Source: a virus
DNA: 64,000 nt
Strand: one strand, 5' to 3'
IMG/VR virus record: IMGVR_UViG_3300045256_000188
Span: 1 to 64,000 of that record
Part shown: one piece after another, positions 31,466 through 40,474 of the stretch
How positions within the stretch are numbered: position 1 is the first letter of the stretch
Layout of the letters: each line of letters opens with the position of its first letter
Program-made: the position numbers and the translations under genes
The notes under the pieces: generated by a model
Told to the model about the DNA's origin: nothing
Database searches by the model: none
Seen by the model: only the letters and a program-made list of their open reading frames with translations

Positions 31466-34400
31466 TCCTTGTCGTAAAAGAAACGCTTTGGGGTGACCAA
31501 CGGCTTACCCTGGCTGATTGGGATACTACCCAGCGACAAAGTATAAGCATCAAGCTGCCGCTGGGCCGAAGTCTCCGGTAGCTCCGTCGGGGCCAGGGTC
31601 ATGGGCATCAAAAGCCCAGGCCCGCCGCGTGCCGCGAACGTCTCCTGCAGATCTACTCGCGACGTATCGGACAGAATCTTCGGCCCCGTCTGGCTCTTGA
31701 AATCACCACCATTCGGCCCCATCGGAACGAGGTTCCCGGCGTCGATAATGTAAGCATCAGCGGCCCCCACCAGGGCCATACCGCATGCCATCACCAAGTC
31801 GTCGAAATTACCAGCCCCGTCCTCCGCCTCAGTCTTCATTGTGTCCTTACCAGACCGGTCACGCTTTCGCACATAGGTCTGGAACTGTTTGAGCAATCGC
31901 TTAGAAAAGACCGTGTAGCCGTCTTCCTCGTTATCACGGATGCAGTCGATGAGGAACTTGTTGAGTGTGGGCTTCGACGCAGTAGTGGTCAAGAAACCGT
32001 AGGGAGCCACCTTGAGTGGCCGAGCCCGCTGCCCAGACCACATCGGACGGGGCTTGTCGTTGATATCCTTCTTACGCCAGATTCGTGGATACATGATGTC
32101 GTGACGGAGCATGTCGATGAGAGTGTCGCCGCCATTGTTCCGCTCGATTACCGCCAGAGCACAGTTATACCACCGCCCAATCCGGTCGATGAACTTCACA
32201 AATTCCCGCGGCAGGCAGTGAGCCATAAACTCAGCCACTTGTTGGCGGGTGATGACATCGAAGACCTCGATAGCCGAATAGTCACGGCCCTTACCGGTCG
32301 CGATGTCCACCCCCATCACGTAGGAATGGGCCGGAGTACCAGGGTCGATGATCGTATTGCCCCGCTTCTTCATCGGGGTCGCCAGTACCGGCTTCTCCCA
32401 GACCCATAGACCCTCGTTGGGATCCCTAAACGAGAAGTCCAATTCCTCGGTGCTACCGGTGACAGGGTGCACGTAAACCTGAAGTCCCTCGACCTTGTAC
32501 TTGGGCTCTTTGAGGGTGGTCTGGACGTGGGCCAGAACCTCCTTGGAGAGCACCGTGTTACCGGAGCCGACGAACTGTGCGAGCACTTCTTGTTCGAACT
32601 TCCAGGCTTCACCCTGTTCTTGCAGTGCCCGATATTGGTCTTCCAGCCACGGTGACCACCACTGCCCGTACTTCACGGGATCGAGGCGGATCGGCCCGTG
32701 CTTGGGGTGCTGGATGATCTGGCCCTTGGCCTCCAAGATACCGTCACACGGAGCAATCCGGCGGTTCTCTTTGGACAGAGGATCGACATACTCGATCGCC
32801 CAATCCATATCCCACCAGTTGATGATACATGGGTTGAACTGGTTGACGCCGGCTTCCGCGTCAGTGACTGTACTCCAGTACCAGTTACCGACGCCATTGG
32901 TATTATGCGAGACGAAACCGTTGGAGATGAACGTATGGTCACCTGGAATCGTGAAGTCATACGTCTCTGCGCTCGAAACATCGACATTCTTAACTTCGTC
33001 CCAAAAAATAGACTCATCGGTCAATGACTGTAGAGCCTTAAATGACAGATAGGTGTTATGGTCTGGGGCTAGCACATCGACCAGTTTACGGAGTACGGAG
33101 CGCTCGGTAAGATCCTTAGCCCGTTTCTTGAATAACAGATTCGGAGTGTTGATTCCGCGACGCTTCAGCTCGCCGATAGACAGTCCGGACTCCTGCCGCA
33201 AACGCGCGAGCCAAAAACGGACATTAGGGACGAATTCTCTTCTGGAGAGTGTCTTGTTCGAATTGGCCGTCTTCCTATCCAGCCCGAAACCGATGAGATC
33301 ATAGAATTTATCGATCTCTCCGGACGGGACAATCAACTGCCACGACTCCCGACAGTCAGACATGTAGCTGCGTCCGTTGAGGTCGAAAGTCTTCGTGTGT
33401 GCCGGATGATATTCTTCGCGAGTGATGATCCCAAAATTAAGGAGTATTGCCCGCACTTGTTTGATGAGTTGCCGCGAGGTGGACGTATATCCGACCTCTC
33501 CGTTGCGTGAGCGACTGTGACCATCGCCGTCGTACAACCCACGCAAGAATGCGGCGATGATGCCTTTGGAACACGACCAGAGACGCCGTGGGATTTCTTT
33601 ATCCGGTGCCGTTCCGGGGACACACCCGAGCCATCTGAGGAACCTAACAAAACAACGATTGTAACAACTGATATGCGCAGACCGACTCTCCGGCATCCAG
33701 ACTAGGCCCCACCGGTTGGATGTCAGCCAGTCATGGGTCTCGCGATCATCACTGGTAACCGTGACATAATCGTCATTGATGTAGCCTTCAGCGACAATTA
33801 GGCCGACCATGGCCGCCAATTCATCGTCAATCTTGCCGACGTTGAATGACGATGACGCATGCGTGCCCGGACCGTCGCTGAAGTTCAGGTCGTCATCGTC
33901 CCCGAACTGCATCATCCCGCGTTTGATTGGTATAAAGTCACCGGGCCTAATTTGATCGGCGTAGGTCCAACCCGCCATCTCTCCCTCACGACAGAGCCAG
34001 ACACGATGCTTGGTGTGGGCTTCTAGCTCATAGCCCATTTTGGAAGTGATACGACGAGTCTCTTCGGCTCGCCGTTTGTAGAATGCACTAGGTTGTTGTA
34101 AACCTCGCCGCCCGAACACAGCCGGGCCGACATACAGCTTGTATTCATACCCACCCTCTTCACCGACATAGTCGCCGTCAAAATCGCCGATGCGGCACAT
34201 ACCCTTGTTCGTCCACACCAGCGAGTCGCCGGCCACGCACGTACTGATGACGATGACGTTACCACCGTGCTGCAGGGTGTTGTGACTCACCATCCCGTTA
34301 GCGAGATAGGTATTGTTGTGAGGAACAGAAATATCAAATGTCTCAGTTTCACCGCTCTTTACAGCAGCGACAGTGTCGAAAAAGAACCCTCGCTGGATAT

Positions 34401-37134
34401 AAGAGGACAAGCGATCCGTTAGACCAAATTCGTTAGCCAGCTCACGAACCAAAGCCAATCGTACCACTCCAGACCGGCGGATTCTATGGAGATTCCACTT
34501 GCGAGCATCTGGGCATTGACGGAATGTCCCACCAGCAATCAATTTCTTGAGAACGGCAGTGGCGAACTCATAGACAAGCACTGGATGATCTATCTCGGCG
34601 AATTCGTTGGAGCCGCAAAAAGCGTCGAGGGCAGCCTGCTTCCTGTCCGTGATAAAACCAATCAAGTCCCGATATTTTAGTTTGCTCGCAGCGTCCCAAA
34701 TATCGACTCGCCAATATGGCTCACCGCCATAACGCTGCTCGTTTCGGTCCGGAACTTTAGCCGGCTCGACCAGGCAACGGCGGCTGATGATACCCAGAGC
34801 ATGTAACGCGATCTGGACTTGTTCAGCCAGCAACTCCGATGTGGTGGACAACCCAAGCTTCAGGCCGGTTGACGACTGATAACACCAGCCGTCCGAATCA
34901 AACAACCCCCGCAAGAACGCACAGAGAACCTTGGTGTCCGACTTGAGGATCATTTGGGGGATTTGTGCATTCTGCGGCTTACTCTTACTGGCCAGCCCAT
35001 TACGGACTAGCAGCTCACAAAATTCAGCCGAGTTCAGACGTAGATTCTCAGTGTCGAACTCCGTCTCAGCATACGCTGTGGTCGTGAGGCCCAAAGGCAG
35101 ACCGTTGAATTTGGCTATAACAGCGTCCCTGGTGGCCGCATCTTGGGGGTCGAAAACAATCTTGAAACGCTTGGGCCTGGAGCGACTGAGGCTTCCGTCA
35201 CCGATATAAAGACCTAAGATCTCGGCGAGATCCGGAGATAACTCGATGCCATTATCGAGGTATTGACGTTTGCCGACGAACTGACCTGGGAGACTAACAA
35301 GGATATCTCCTGGGCTGATATCACCTAGTTCTCTCCAGACGTAGTTCCCAACTTCATCGATAACCCGTAAACGGTGGTGGTGCGTGCCTTCGATCTGGAA
35401 TCCAAGCGACGTATCAACGATCGTGGTGGGTTTACGTCCGGAGACGTAAGCCTTATCACTATACTGATAGCCATTGTCGGTCGCGACACTGATGCTATGA
35501 TCTTTCCACGGATCTCCACCTCGTGCCAGGTCGCCTACCTTAACCAACCCCTCTGCCGTCTGGATGAGTGTATTATACCTAGTGCAAGGCCAACCACCAG
35601 CCCACATGATATCCATAGACGGGATGAACGCCGCTTCGTCAATGATGTTCAGCGAGGAGGCGTTCGACCGGAGGACGTCGGGGTGGCTGGTGAGGCTCTT
35701 GATCTTAGAGCCGTTCGGGAAGAATAGCTCGTGCTCGTTGTTCTTGACCGGCTTCCACAACTCTTGCATCCAGGGCGGCAGGTGCTCGAATAGGAAGACG
35801 ATCTGTTCACGCAAGAAGTTCATCGCGTCATTGTCGGTACGGGACACGATAAGAATCGTCTTGTGTGGATGGAACATCGCAAACCAGAGTGCGAATGCCC
35901 CAGCGATCTTCGAGATGCCAGCCTGACGGCAATTATGTGCGACGACACCATCAACAATGAAGTTGTATTTGTCAACCTCAAGATCGTAGACCAACGCCTT
36001 CCCGGCCGGCTTCACGGACTTGACCTGCCCCTTGACCCGCTTTCGGAAGAAGCCTTTGGTCGTAGGAGTGTATCGCGGTTCCTTGCCGTATATCCCGATC
36101 TGGTCTACGAAGCGGCTGAAGTTGTCAGTTCCGAAGATCCGCAGTTTGGCCAATGAATTATCAGTGGCCGGATAAAATTTAGCGTCGATCCCGAACCGGC
36201 TCAACAGCTGCTTGACTTGATGTAGCAGCAAGGCCGACTCCGACCTCAGCCCCACCTCATTGCAGTGCTTACCGCTGTACCAACCGCCCCCAGCGAAGAT
36301 GCGATTCAGAAGCACGGCCAGCGAAGCATTATTCCAGCTGAAGACACATTCCGGGAGCCGTTTGTTCTCGGCCTTGTGGCCCCACATCCCGATCGATTTG
36401 AGCCACTTGCGGGCCGCCGTATCGGAAGAAAGCACGCGATACAAGTCTTTCTTACTCTTCCCACTTCCGGCTTTGTTGTGCAGTTTGATGCGTAGGCGTT
36501 TGGCGAACCTTTTCTGAAAGTGCCGCTGATATTCAAGCAAGTATTTCCGACAGGTATTGGTGAAATGGAACTGATGGCCGCTACCGGAGCCGCTGTAACA
36601 GCCATCGGTCACCAGATAACCAATTATGATAGCTTCTGACTCGTCGGCGTCCAGATACCGCTGCGGTTCGTGAACCTCGACCAGGACGTCGTTGGGGGTG
36701 AAGTCCTTGGCTTCCATCCAGCGACGGCGTGTCAGAAACGAATGATCAGGAGTGCAATCGGAACGGTGGCCAGTCTTGGTCCGCACCGTGACGATGTCCC
36801 TCTCACCATTACACCAGGCCGCTGTGACCTTACCGATCACTACGGCACCGGTGCGTTGGTCGTACGAATAGACCTCATCCCCCTTCTTGACAGCCTCGAT
36901 CGGCTTGGGGCCGGTAGGCGTCCAGACCATCGATCCGGCCGCGAAACACTTGCGGAAAATGTTCAGGCGGTGCTTGCGGAACGACTTAATGGCCTTTAGC
37001 TGGTACTTGAACGGGAAGAAGGGAATGATACCCGCGGACGGGTGCTTCACCTTCCCCAGGTTACGCAAGAACCACGCCATCGACAATTGGCAACGACGGA
37101 TCACCTCACGTTGTTGTGCGTTGACCACTACCAT
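31462..37134 (-). CDS. Large terminase subunit, T4 gp17-like, with three inteins
   Basis: 1890 residues as translated, 669 after removal of 339-, 436- and 446-residue inteins. Exteins give the packaging ATPase: a Walker A-type loop formed only after splicing (IFRK joined to CRQAGISK), Walker B SLNIIDEAAF, the coupling motif VIST joined to TNGVGNWYW, and a nuclease domain with VMGVDIATGKGRDYSA, AVIERNNGG and NFDDLVMACGMAL. It pumps DNA into proheads and cuts it to length. All intein sites lie in or next to ATPase motifs. The start overlaps the stop of the putative small subunit (TAATG). Inteins 2 and 3 are 13 residues apart. Confidence 0.95.
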   Translation of the reverse strand: MVVVNAQQREVIRRCQLSMAWFLRNLGKVKHPSAGIIPFFPFKYQLKAIKSFRKHRLNIFRKCFAAGSMVWTPTGPKPIEAVKKGDEVYSYDQRTGAVVIGKVTAAWCNGERDIVTVRTKTGHRSDCTPDHSFLTRRRWMEAKDFTPNDVLVEVHEPQRYLDADESEAIIIGYLVTDGCYSGSGSGHQFHFTNTCRKYLLEYQRHFQKRFAKRLRIKLHNKAGSGKSKKDLYRVLSSDTAARKWLKSIGMWGHKAENKRLPECVFSWNNASLAVLLNRIFAGGGWYSGKHCNEVGLRSESALLLHQVKQLLSRFGIDAKFYPATDNSLAKLRIFGTDNFSRFVDQIGIYGKEPRYTPTTKGFFRKRVKGQVKSVKPAGKALVYDLEVDKYNFIVDGVVAHNCRQAGISKIAGAFALWFAMFHPHKTILIVSRTDNDAMNFLREQIVFLFEHLPPWMQELWKPVKNNEHELFFPNGSKIKSLTSHPDVLRSNASSLNIIDEAAFIPSMDIMWAGGWPCTRYNTLIQTAEGLVKVGDLARGGDPWKDHSISVATDNGYQYSDKAYVSGRKPTTIVDTSLGFQIEGTHHHRLRVIDEVGNYVWRELGDISPGDILVSLPGQFVGKRQYLDNGIELSPDLAEILGLYIGDGSLSRSRPKRFKIVFDPQDAATRDAVIAKFNGLPLGLTTTAYAETEFDTENLRLNSAEFCELLVRNGLASKSKPQNAQIPQMILKSDTKVLCAFLRGLFDSDGWCYQSSTGLKLGLSTTSELLAEQVQIALHALGIISRRCLVEPAKVPDRNEQRYGGEPYWRVDIWDAASKLKYRDLIGFITDRKQAALDAFCGSNEFAEIDHPVLVYEFATAVLKKLIAGGTFRQCPDARKWNLHRIRRSGVVRLALVRELANEFGLTDRLSSYIQRGFFFDTVAAVKSGETETFDISVPHNNTYLANGMVSHNTLQHGGNVIVISTCVAGDSLVWTNKGMCRIGDFDGDYVGEEGGYEYKLYVGPAVFGRRGLQQPSAFYKRRAEETRRITSKMGYELEAHTKHRVWLCREGEMAGWTYADQIRPGDFIPIKRGMMQFGDDDDLNFSDGPGTHASSSFNVGKIDDELAAMVGLIVAEGYINDDYVTVTSDDRETHDWLTSNRWGLVWMPESRSAHISCYNRCFVRFLRWLGCVPGTAPDKEIPRRLWSCSKGIIAAFLRGLYDGDGHSRSRNGEVGYTSTSRQLIKQVRAILLNFGIITREEYHPAHTKTFDLNGRSYMSDCRESWQLIVPSGEIDKFYDLIGFGLDRKTANSNKTLSRREFVPNVRFWLARLRQESGLSIGELKRRGINTPNLLFKKRAKDLTERSVLRKLVDVLAPDHNTYLSFKALQSLTDESIFWDEVKNVDVSSAETYDFTIPGDHTFISNGFVSHNTNGVGNWYWSTVTDAEAGVNQFNPCIINWWDMDWAIEYVDPLSKENRRIAPCDGILEAKGQIIQHPKHGPIRLDPVKYGQWWSPWLEDQYRALQEQGEAWKFEQEVLAQFVGSGNTVLSKEVLAHVQTTLKEPKYKVEGLQVYVHPVTGSTEELDFSFRDPNEGLWVWEKPVLATPMKKRGNTIIDPGTPAHSYVMGVDIATGKGRDYSAIEVFDVITRQQVAEFMAHCLPREFVKFIDRIGRWYNCALAVIERNNGGDTLIDMLRHDIMYPRIWRKKDINDKPRPMWSGQRARPLKVAPYGFLTTTASKPTLNKFLIDCIRDNEEDGYTVFSKRLLKQFQTYVRKRDRSGKDTMKTEAEDGAGNFDDLVMACGMALVGAADAYIIDAGNLVPMGPNGGDFKSQTGPKILSDTSRVDLQETFAARGGPGLLMPMTLAPTELPETSAQRQLDAYTLSLGSIPISQGKPLVTPKRFFYDKD
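32902..34239 (-). mobile_element. Terminase intein 3 (446 aa, LAGLIDADG)
   Basis: Cys1 in CVAGDSLVWTNKG; motifs MVGLIVAEGYI (Glu as the acid) and FLRGLYDGDGH; ends GFVSHN before Thr. Inserted exactly in the ATPase coupling motif (IST|TNG). Confidence 0.93.
34279..35586 (-). mobile_element. Terminase intein 2 (436 aa, LAGLIDADG)
   Basis: Cys1 in CTRYNTLIQTAEG; motifs ILGLYIGDGSL and FLRGLFDSDGW both intact; ends GMVSHN before Thr. Only 13 extein residues (TLQHGGNVIVIST) separate it from intein 3. Confidence 0.93.
35932..36948 (-). mobile_element. Terminase intein 1 (339 aa, degenerate LAGLIDADG)
   Basis: Cys1 in CFAAGSMVWTPTG, end GVVAHN before Cys, inserted in the Walker A loop. Motif 1 (IIGYLVTDGC) keeps Asp; motif 2 reads LLNRIFAGGGW with Gly in place of the catalytic Asp, so cleavage is probably lost. 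Confidence 0.92.
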
Positions 37135-37847
37135 TAGTATTCATCATCCCCACTGGATTCCAACGGATTGTTGTTGAGAAGATCCACCAGCGACTTATCA
37201 GCTTGGGCAGAGACGTTAGTATTCTGGATCAAGTTGTTGTTCTGAACCTGAACGCCAGCTTTGGTTGCCGCCAACAACTTAGCCTTAGCTTCGAGGGCCT
37301 TGATAGCTGTCAAGTTTACCGTCGCTTTGATCTCCAGTGCTTTGGTGAGGTTATCTACCCACATCCGTGATGGGTTCTGCCCAGCATTTATTGCTTTCTG
37401 AATTTCACCACGACACAAATTGATGGCGTCCTGCGTTTCTTGACGATCATGTCTAGTGCCCTGGACCACTTCTTCGGCGATTGCATCAAACTGCTCAAAT
37501 TGCTTGCGAATGTCCACCACCGGTTCCGGCGGCGGAGGTGGTGGAGTTGACTCCTCGGCGGTCACCAGCTGAGGGAGGATATCGAGGCGACGGACCTCGG
37601 AAGTCTGGGGCGGAGTAGCTGGGGGTTCGTCGAGCTTGTCGGCAGCGGGGTTCGGGGCCATCTCGATAGGCGGGGAGGCATCACCATCTACGCCGGGGAC
37701 CTCGGCCACCATACGGCCGGTCAAGTACTCGTCTGTTTCGTCCAGTTCACCTAGCAAGCCCTTCATCTCGTCGTCGAGGTCATCGACGTCTTGCGGCGGA
37801 CCCTCGGTATCAAACTGGTCGTCAGGGTCGATGGGAATATCTGGCAT
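37134..37847 (-). CDS. Putative small terminase subunit
   Basis: 237 residues. Acidic, Pro-rich N-terminal half (about 1-110), then a helical coiled-coil region (about 110-200, with ALEIKATVNLTAIKALEAKA) and a short disordered acidic tail. No motif proves the function. The call rests on its place directly before the large terminase with a TAATG overlap, and on the helical oligomerisation region typical of gp16-type proteins. It could be another packaging-associated protein. Confidence 0.5.
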   Translation of the reverse strand: MPDIPIDPDDQFDTEGPPQDVDDLDDEMKGLLGELDETDEYLTGRMVAEVPGVDGDASPPIEMAPNPAADKLDEPPATPPQTSEVRRLDILPQLVTAEESTPPPPPPEPVVDIRKQFEQFDAIAEEVVQGTRHDRQETQDAINLCRGEIQKAINAGQNPSRMWVDNLTKALEIKATVNLTAIKALEAKAKLLAATKAGVQVQNNNLIQNTNVSAQADKSLVDLLNNNPLESSGDDEY

Positions 37848-37848
37848 A

Positions 37849-38493
37849 TTAGCCCAGCTTTTGAGTGAGAGCGTACAACCAGTCTCGGTCTACACCCGGC
37901 CGGCTCATCAACTTACCAGCCAAGGTTTTCACGTACAGCCTGTTGGGGACTTCGGCCATAACCTCAGGTGTGAGGGGTTGGCCGATATGCTCGGCCAGGA
38001 ACTTCAGAGCGGGCTGGAACTTCTCCGGCACCTTAGCCTCCTTAAGGGAGGCTGCCATTGTCTTCTCCTGGGTCCGGGCGGAGTGGGCGTGAGCGATACG
38101 GGCCCGGCCATGCGACTGCTGGTTGACCGGTTGCCGCTTGGGTTGGACGCGAGCCGCCATTGTCAGCGTCTTGAGGGGATCAGTCTCGTTGTCGATGTGA
38201 CTGTCGGTCGGGTTGGTGATTGTCCGACGACGTACACGATCCCGGATAGCTTCAGGGGTGCTCTCGCCGATCATAGTCCTAGAGATCAGCTTATTGAAGT
38301 CTTCGCATGTAACCGAGCCAGAGTCGATCCGTTCGATTACCGACTCCAGGGCAGCGTCAAGTTCCCGCTTCTTTGGCTGGATCATATCCTCTACCCCATA
38401 TGGTTTGCCCGGACTATGTATCTTTACGGGCCGCAGGAATCCTGCCATATCTTTGGTAAAGACAACAACGTCCGTATTAGAGCCAGTAACCAA
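37849..38493 (-). CDS. Hypothetical protein upstream of terminase
   Basis: 214 residues from a TTG at 38493; an internal ATG at residue 16 (MAGFLRPVKIHSPGK) is an alternative start. Basic overall, helical N- and C-terminal parts separated by an Arg/Gln/His-rich linker. No family recognised. Its stop is one base from the next start (TAATATG), so it belongs to the packaging operon. The 18-bp gap to the divergent gene at 38512 limits promoter space. Confidence 0.55.
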   Translation of the reverse strand: MVTGSNTDVVVFTKDMAGFLRPVKIHSPGKPYGVEDMIQPKKRELDAALESVIERIDSGSVTCEDFNKLISRTMIGESTPEAIRDRVRRRTITNPTDSHIDNETDPLKTLTMAARVQPKRQPVNQQSHGRARIAHAHSARTQEKTMAASLKEAKVPEKFQPALKFLAEHIGQPLTPEVMAEVPNRLYVKTLAGKLMSRPGVDRDWLYALTQKLG

Positions 38494-38511
38494 CCATCCG
38501 CGAGGCCCTAA

Positions 38512-39105
38512 ATGCTACGTCGCCAGGAGCGTAAGCTCAAAATCAAAGTAACCGACAGTCTCCGCATCCGCATGCTCGACGTCGCCCGGCAGTTCGACAT
38601 CAACAAGGGTGGCCACTACGACGGCTCCGGCGGGATGGTCGTTAACGTCTGGTGTGCCCCAGACGACAAGCCGGTCTGCTGGGACGTGCCCATCAACCAG
38701 GGCGGACTAGACTATCCGCGGGAGTTCGTCGGCACCATCCGCTTCGAGCTACTGACAGACGACACCTACCAACTCGAACTGGAAGCGCTCCCTTACGAAC
38801 TGTACCGAGAACGGGAACGGCCCCGCAAGCCCTCGGAAGCCGAACTGGGCCAGTGCCTCAACTGGATCGAGGTCAAGGCTCAGGAACTACTACGGCTGGC
38901 TGACCTGCACCCGGACATCGTGGGCCTTAAATGCCCCTTCTGCAACTACATCCACCCAACGGGCGAGCTACTCAACGACATGCTCACCCACATCCAGGAT
39001 GTCCACGGTACGTCTATCCTGGGCCTGACCCTAAGTGACCCGCCCTATATCACCGTGGACGGCGGAGCCAAACACAACCTCGAACCTGCTGAGCAGTTCG
39101 TATGA
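38512..39105 (+). CDS. Hypothetical protein with C-terminal zinc-finger-like motif
   Basis: 197 residues. N-terminal 100 residues are beta-rich (MVVNVWCAPDDKPVCWDV region). Near 143-170 a CPFCNY pair is followed by LTHIQDVHG, a C2H2-like arrangement. CGAGG lies 6 bases before the ATG. Its last bases overlap the start of the next gene (ATGA). Transcribed opposite to the packaging and sigma genes around it. No function assigned. Confidence 0.6.
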   Translation: MLRRQERKLKIKVTDSLRIRMLDVARQFDINKGGHYDGSGGMVVNVWCAPDDKPVCWDVPINQGGLDYPREFVGTIRFELLTDDTYQLELEALPYELYRERERPRKPSEAELGQCLNWIEVKAQELLRLADLHPDIVGLKCPFCNYIHPTGELLNDMLTHIQDVHGTSILGLTLSDPPYITVDGGAKHNLEPAEQFV

Positions 39106-39485
39106 TTCAGCGGGAGCGTGCCTGGGGATTGGACGACGGTGGCCTACTGGCGGTGCTGGCTAACGACCTGCACTTGAAAGTATCCTACGGGGTGTTCCAG
39201 TCCAAGCAGTACGTCTTGAGCCGGCTAAACTTAGCCGGCAAGATACTCTACTGCTCCTGTCGTATCAGCACAGAAGGCACCGACGTGATGTTGACCGGTT
39301 CGAACGGTCAGGAAATGGTTGTCAACATCGCCGACCCCAACAGCATCGAGAAGTTGGAGAAAGCCATCAAGGACGACAACTTCATGCTGGTTGCCGGTCC
39401 TAAGACCGAGCAAAAAATCATCGAGATGGAGCGAGATGTGTTCGGCCTAGAAGATTTACTCTTCAAGATGAAGAGTACGATCTAG
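39102..39485 (+). CDS. Hypothetical protein
   Basis: 127 residues; start overlaps the stop of the preceding gene (ATGA), so it is translationally coupled. Alpha/beta composition, no recognised motif. Converges on the sigma-like gene with a 4-base overlap of stop codons. Confidence 0.55.
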   Translation: MIQRERAWGLDDGGLLAVLANDLHLKVSYGVFQSKQYVLSRLNLAGKILYCSCRISTEGTDVMLTGSNGQEMVVNIADPNSIEKLEKAIKDDNFMLVAGPKTEQKIIEMERDVFGLEDLLFKMKSTI

Positions 39486-40474
39486 GACTCGTCCTCGTTG
39501 TCGTCCGCGCTACGTCGCCATCCGGCCCGCTGCCCATCAGCACCACGGTTCAGATTCGAGTCAGTCAGTTCCATACTCCGCAATTTCGTCAACTGGATGA
39601 AGTTGGTGACCGTAGCCCGGGATAGCCCGGTGCGGTCTACCAGCTTACCAATGATCCCATCGTGCGGCCGGTCGTCGTTCTCGGCAATCCAGGCGATTGC
39701 TTCGATGATCTGCAGGTGATCGTTGTGGTACTTCCACAATTCGCGGGCTTCGTTGAGGAACCTCTCCATCACCCCCGACACCGGCCGGCTCTTGGTCCCA
39801 AGGTGGTTAACGTAAGAGCCGGAGTTCTTGCGGTCCCGGCCCTCTTTCTTGATATAGGCCAAGATTACCGTTCGGGCGATCTGGCTCCACATGTTGAAGA
39901 CTTTGGATATGCCGCGGAACAGTACCGTCTCAGAACCACCATATCTGCCCTGCTTGGGCTCGACGCCCGGTGATGCATTCAGGAGGGCTTGGCAATGTGG
40001 GCAGCGACGGCCGCGGTGGAGACTGATAACCTCCTCAATCGTCTTGATACCATACTCCTTGTCGCCCGGTTGGTAGAGCAGGGAGTCGGAGGGGCGTTCT
40101 GGGTTGAAGCAAACCCGACAGTGTGGGCGTGCTCGATACTTGTAGAGGGTCCGCTCGATTTGAACCCAGGCAGTCTGGAGAAGGTCACCGAAAGCGGACT
40201 CTTCTTGGCCTGGGTAGATGGTGTGGAGGCCCTGCTTGCGGATTATTTGGCGGATGAGTTCGGTGGCGTGACTCATGATCTGGTCACGCAGAACTACCTT
40301 CGTGCAACCCGTCCAAATGTATAGCGTTAGCTGCCATTCGACTTCTTCATTAATGAAATACAATTTACGTTGCGGCGTCACCACCGGTGGCGGGCACGGG
40401 GGGACTTGGCTGCTTGGAGGCTGGGACAAGCAGCTTTCGTCGGATTTTGAATCTACTTTTAACGAGTTCTGCAC
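39482..40474 (-). CDS. Putative late-transcription sigma factor, T4 gp55-like
   Basis: 330 residues. A region-2-like core is split in two: GLHTIYPGQEE with LLQTAWVQIERTLYKY, and later SKVFNMWSQIARTVILAYIK. Between them lie about 70 residues with two CxxC pairs (CRVC, CPHC), like a zinc ribbon insert. The C-terminal part contains a helix-turn-helix (VDRTGLSRATVTNFIQLTKL). In T4-type phages gp55 with the sliding clamp activates late promoters. A GTG start with GGGAG is assumed, giving a 110-bp overlap with the helicase gene; the conserved part could begin later. Family assignment is by pattern recognition only. Confidence 0.6.
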   Translation of the reverse strand: MQNSLKVDSKSDESCLSQPPSSQVPPCPPPVVTPQRKLYFINEEVEWQLTLYIWTGCTKVVLRDQIMSHATELIRQIIRKQGLHTIYPGQEESAFGDLLQTAWVQIERTLYKYRARPHCRVCFNPERPSDSLLYQPGDKEYGIKTIEEVISLHRGRRCPHCQALLNASPGVEPKQGRYGGSETVLFRGISKVFNMWSQIARTVILAYIKKEGRDRKNSGSYVNHLGTKSRPVSGVMERFLNEARELWKYHNDHLQIIEAIAWIAENDDRPHDGIIGKLVDRTGLSRATVTNFIQLTKLRSMELTDSNLNRGADGQRAGWRRSADDNEDES

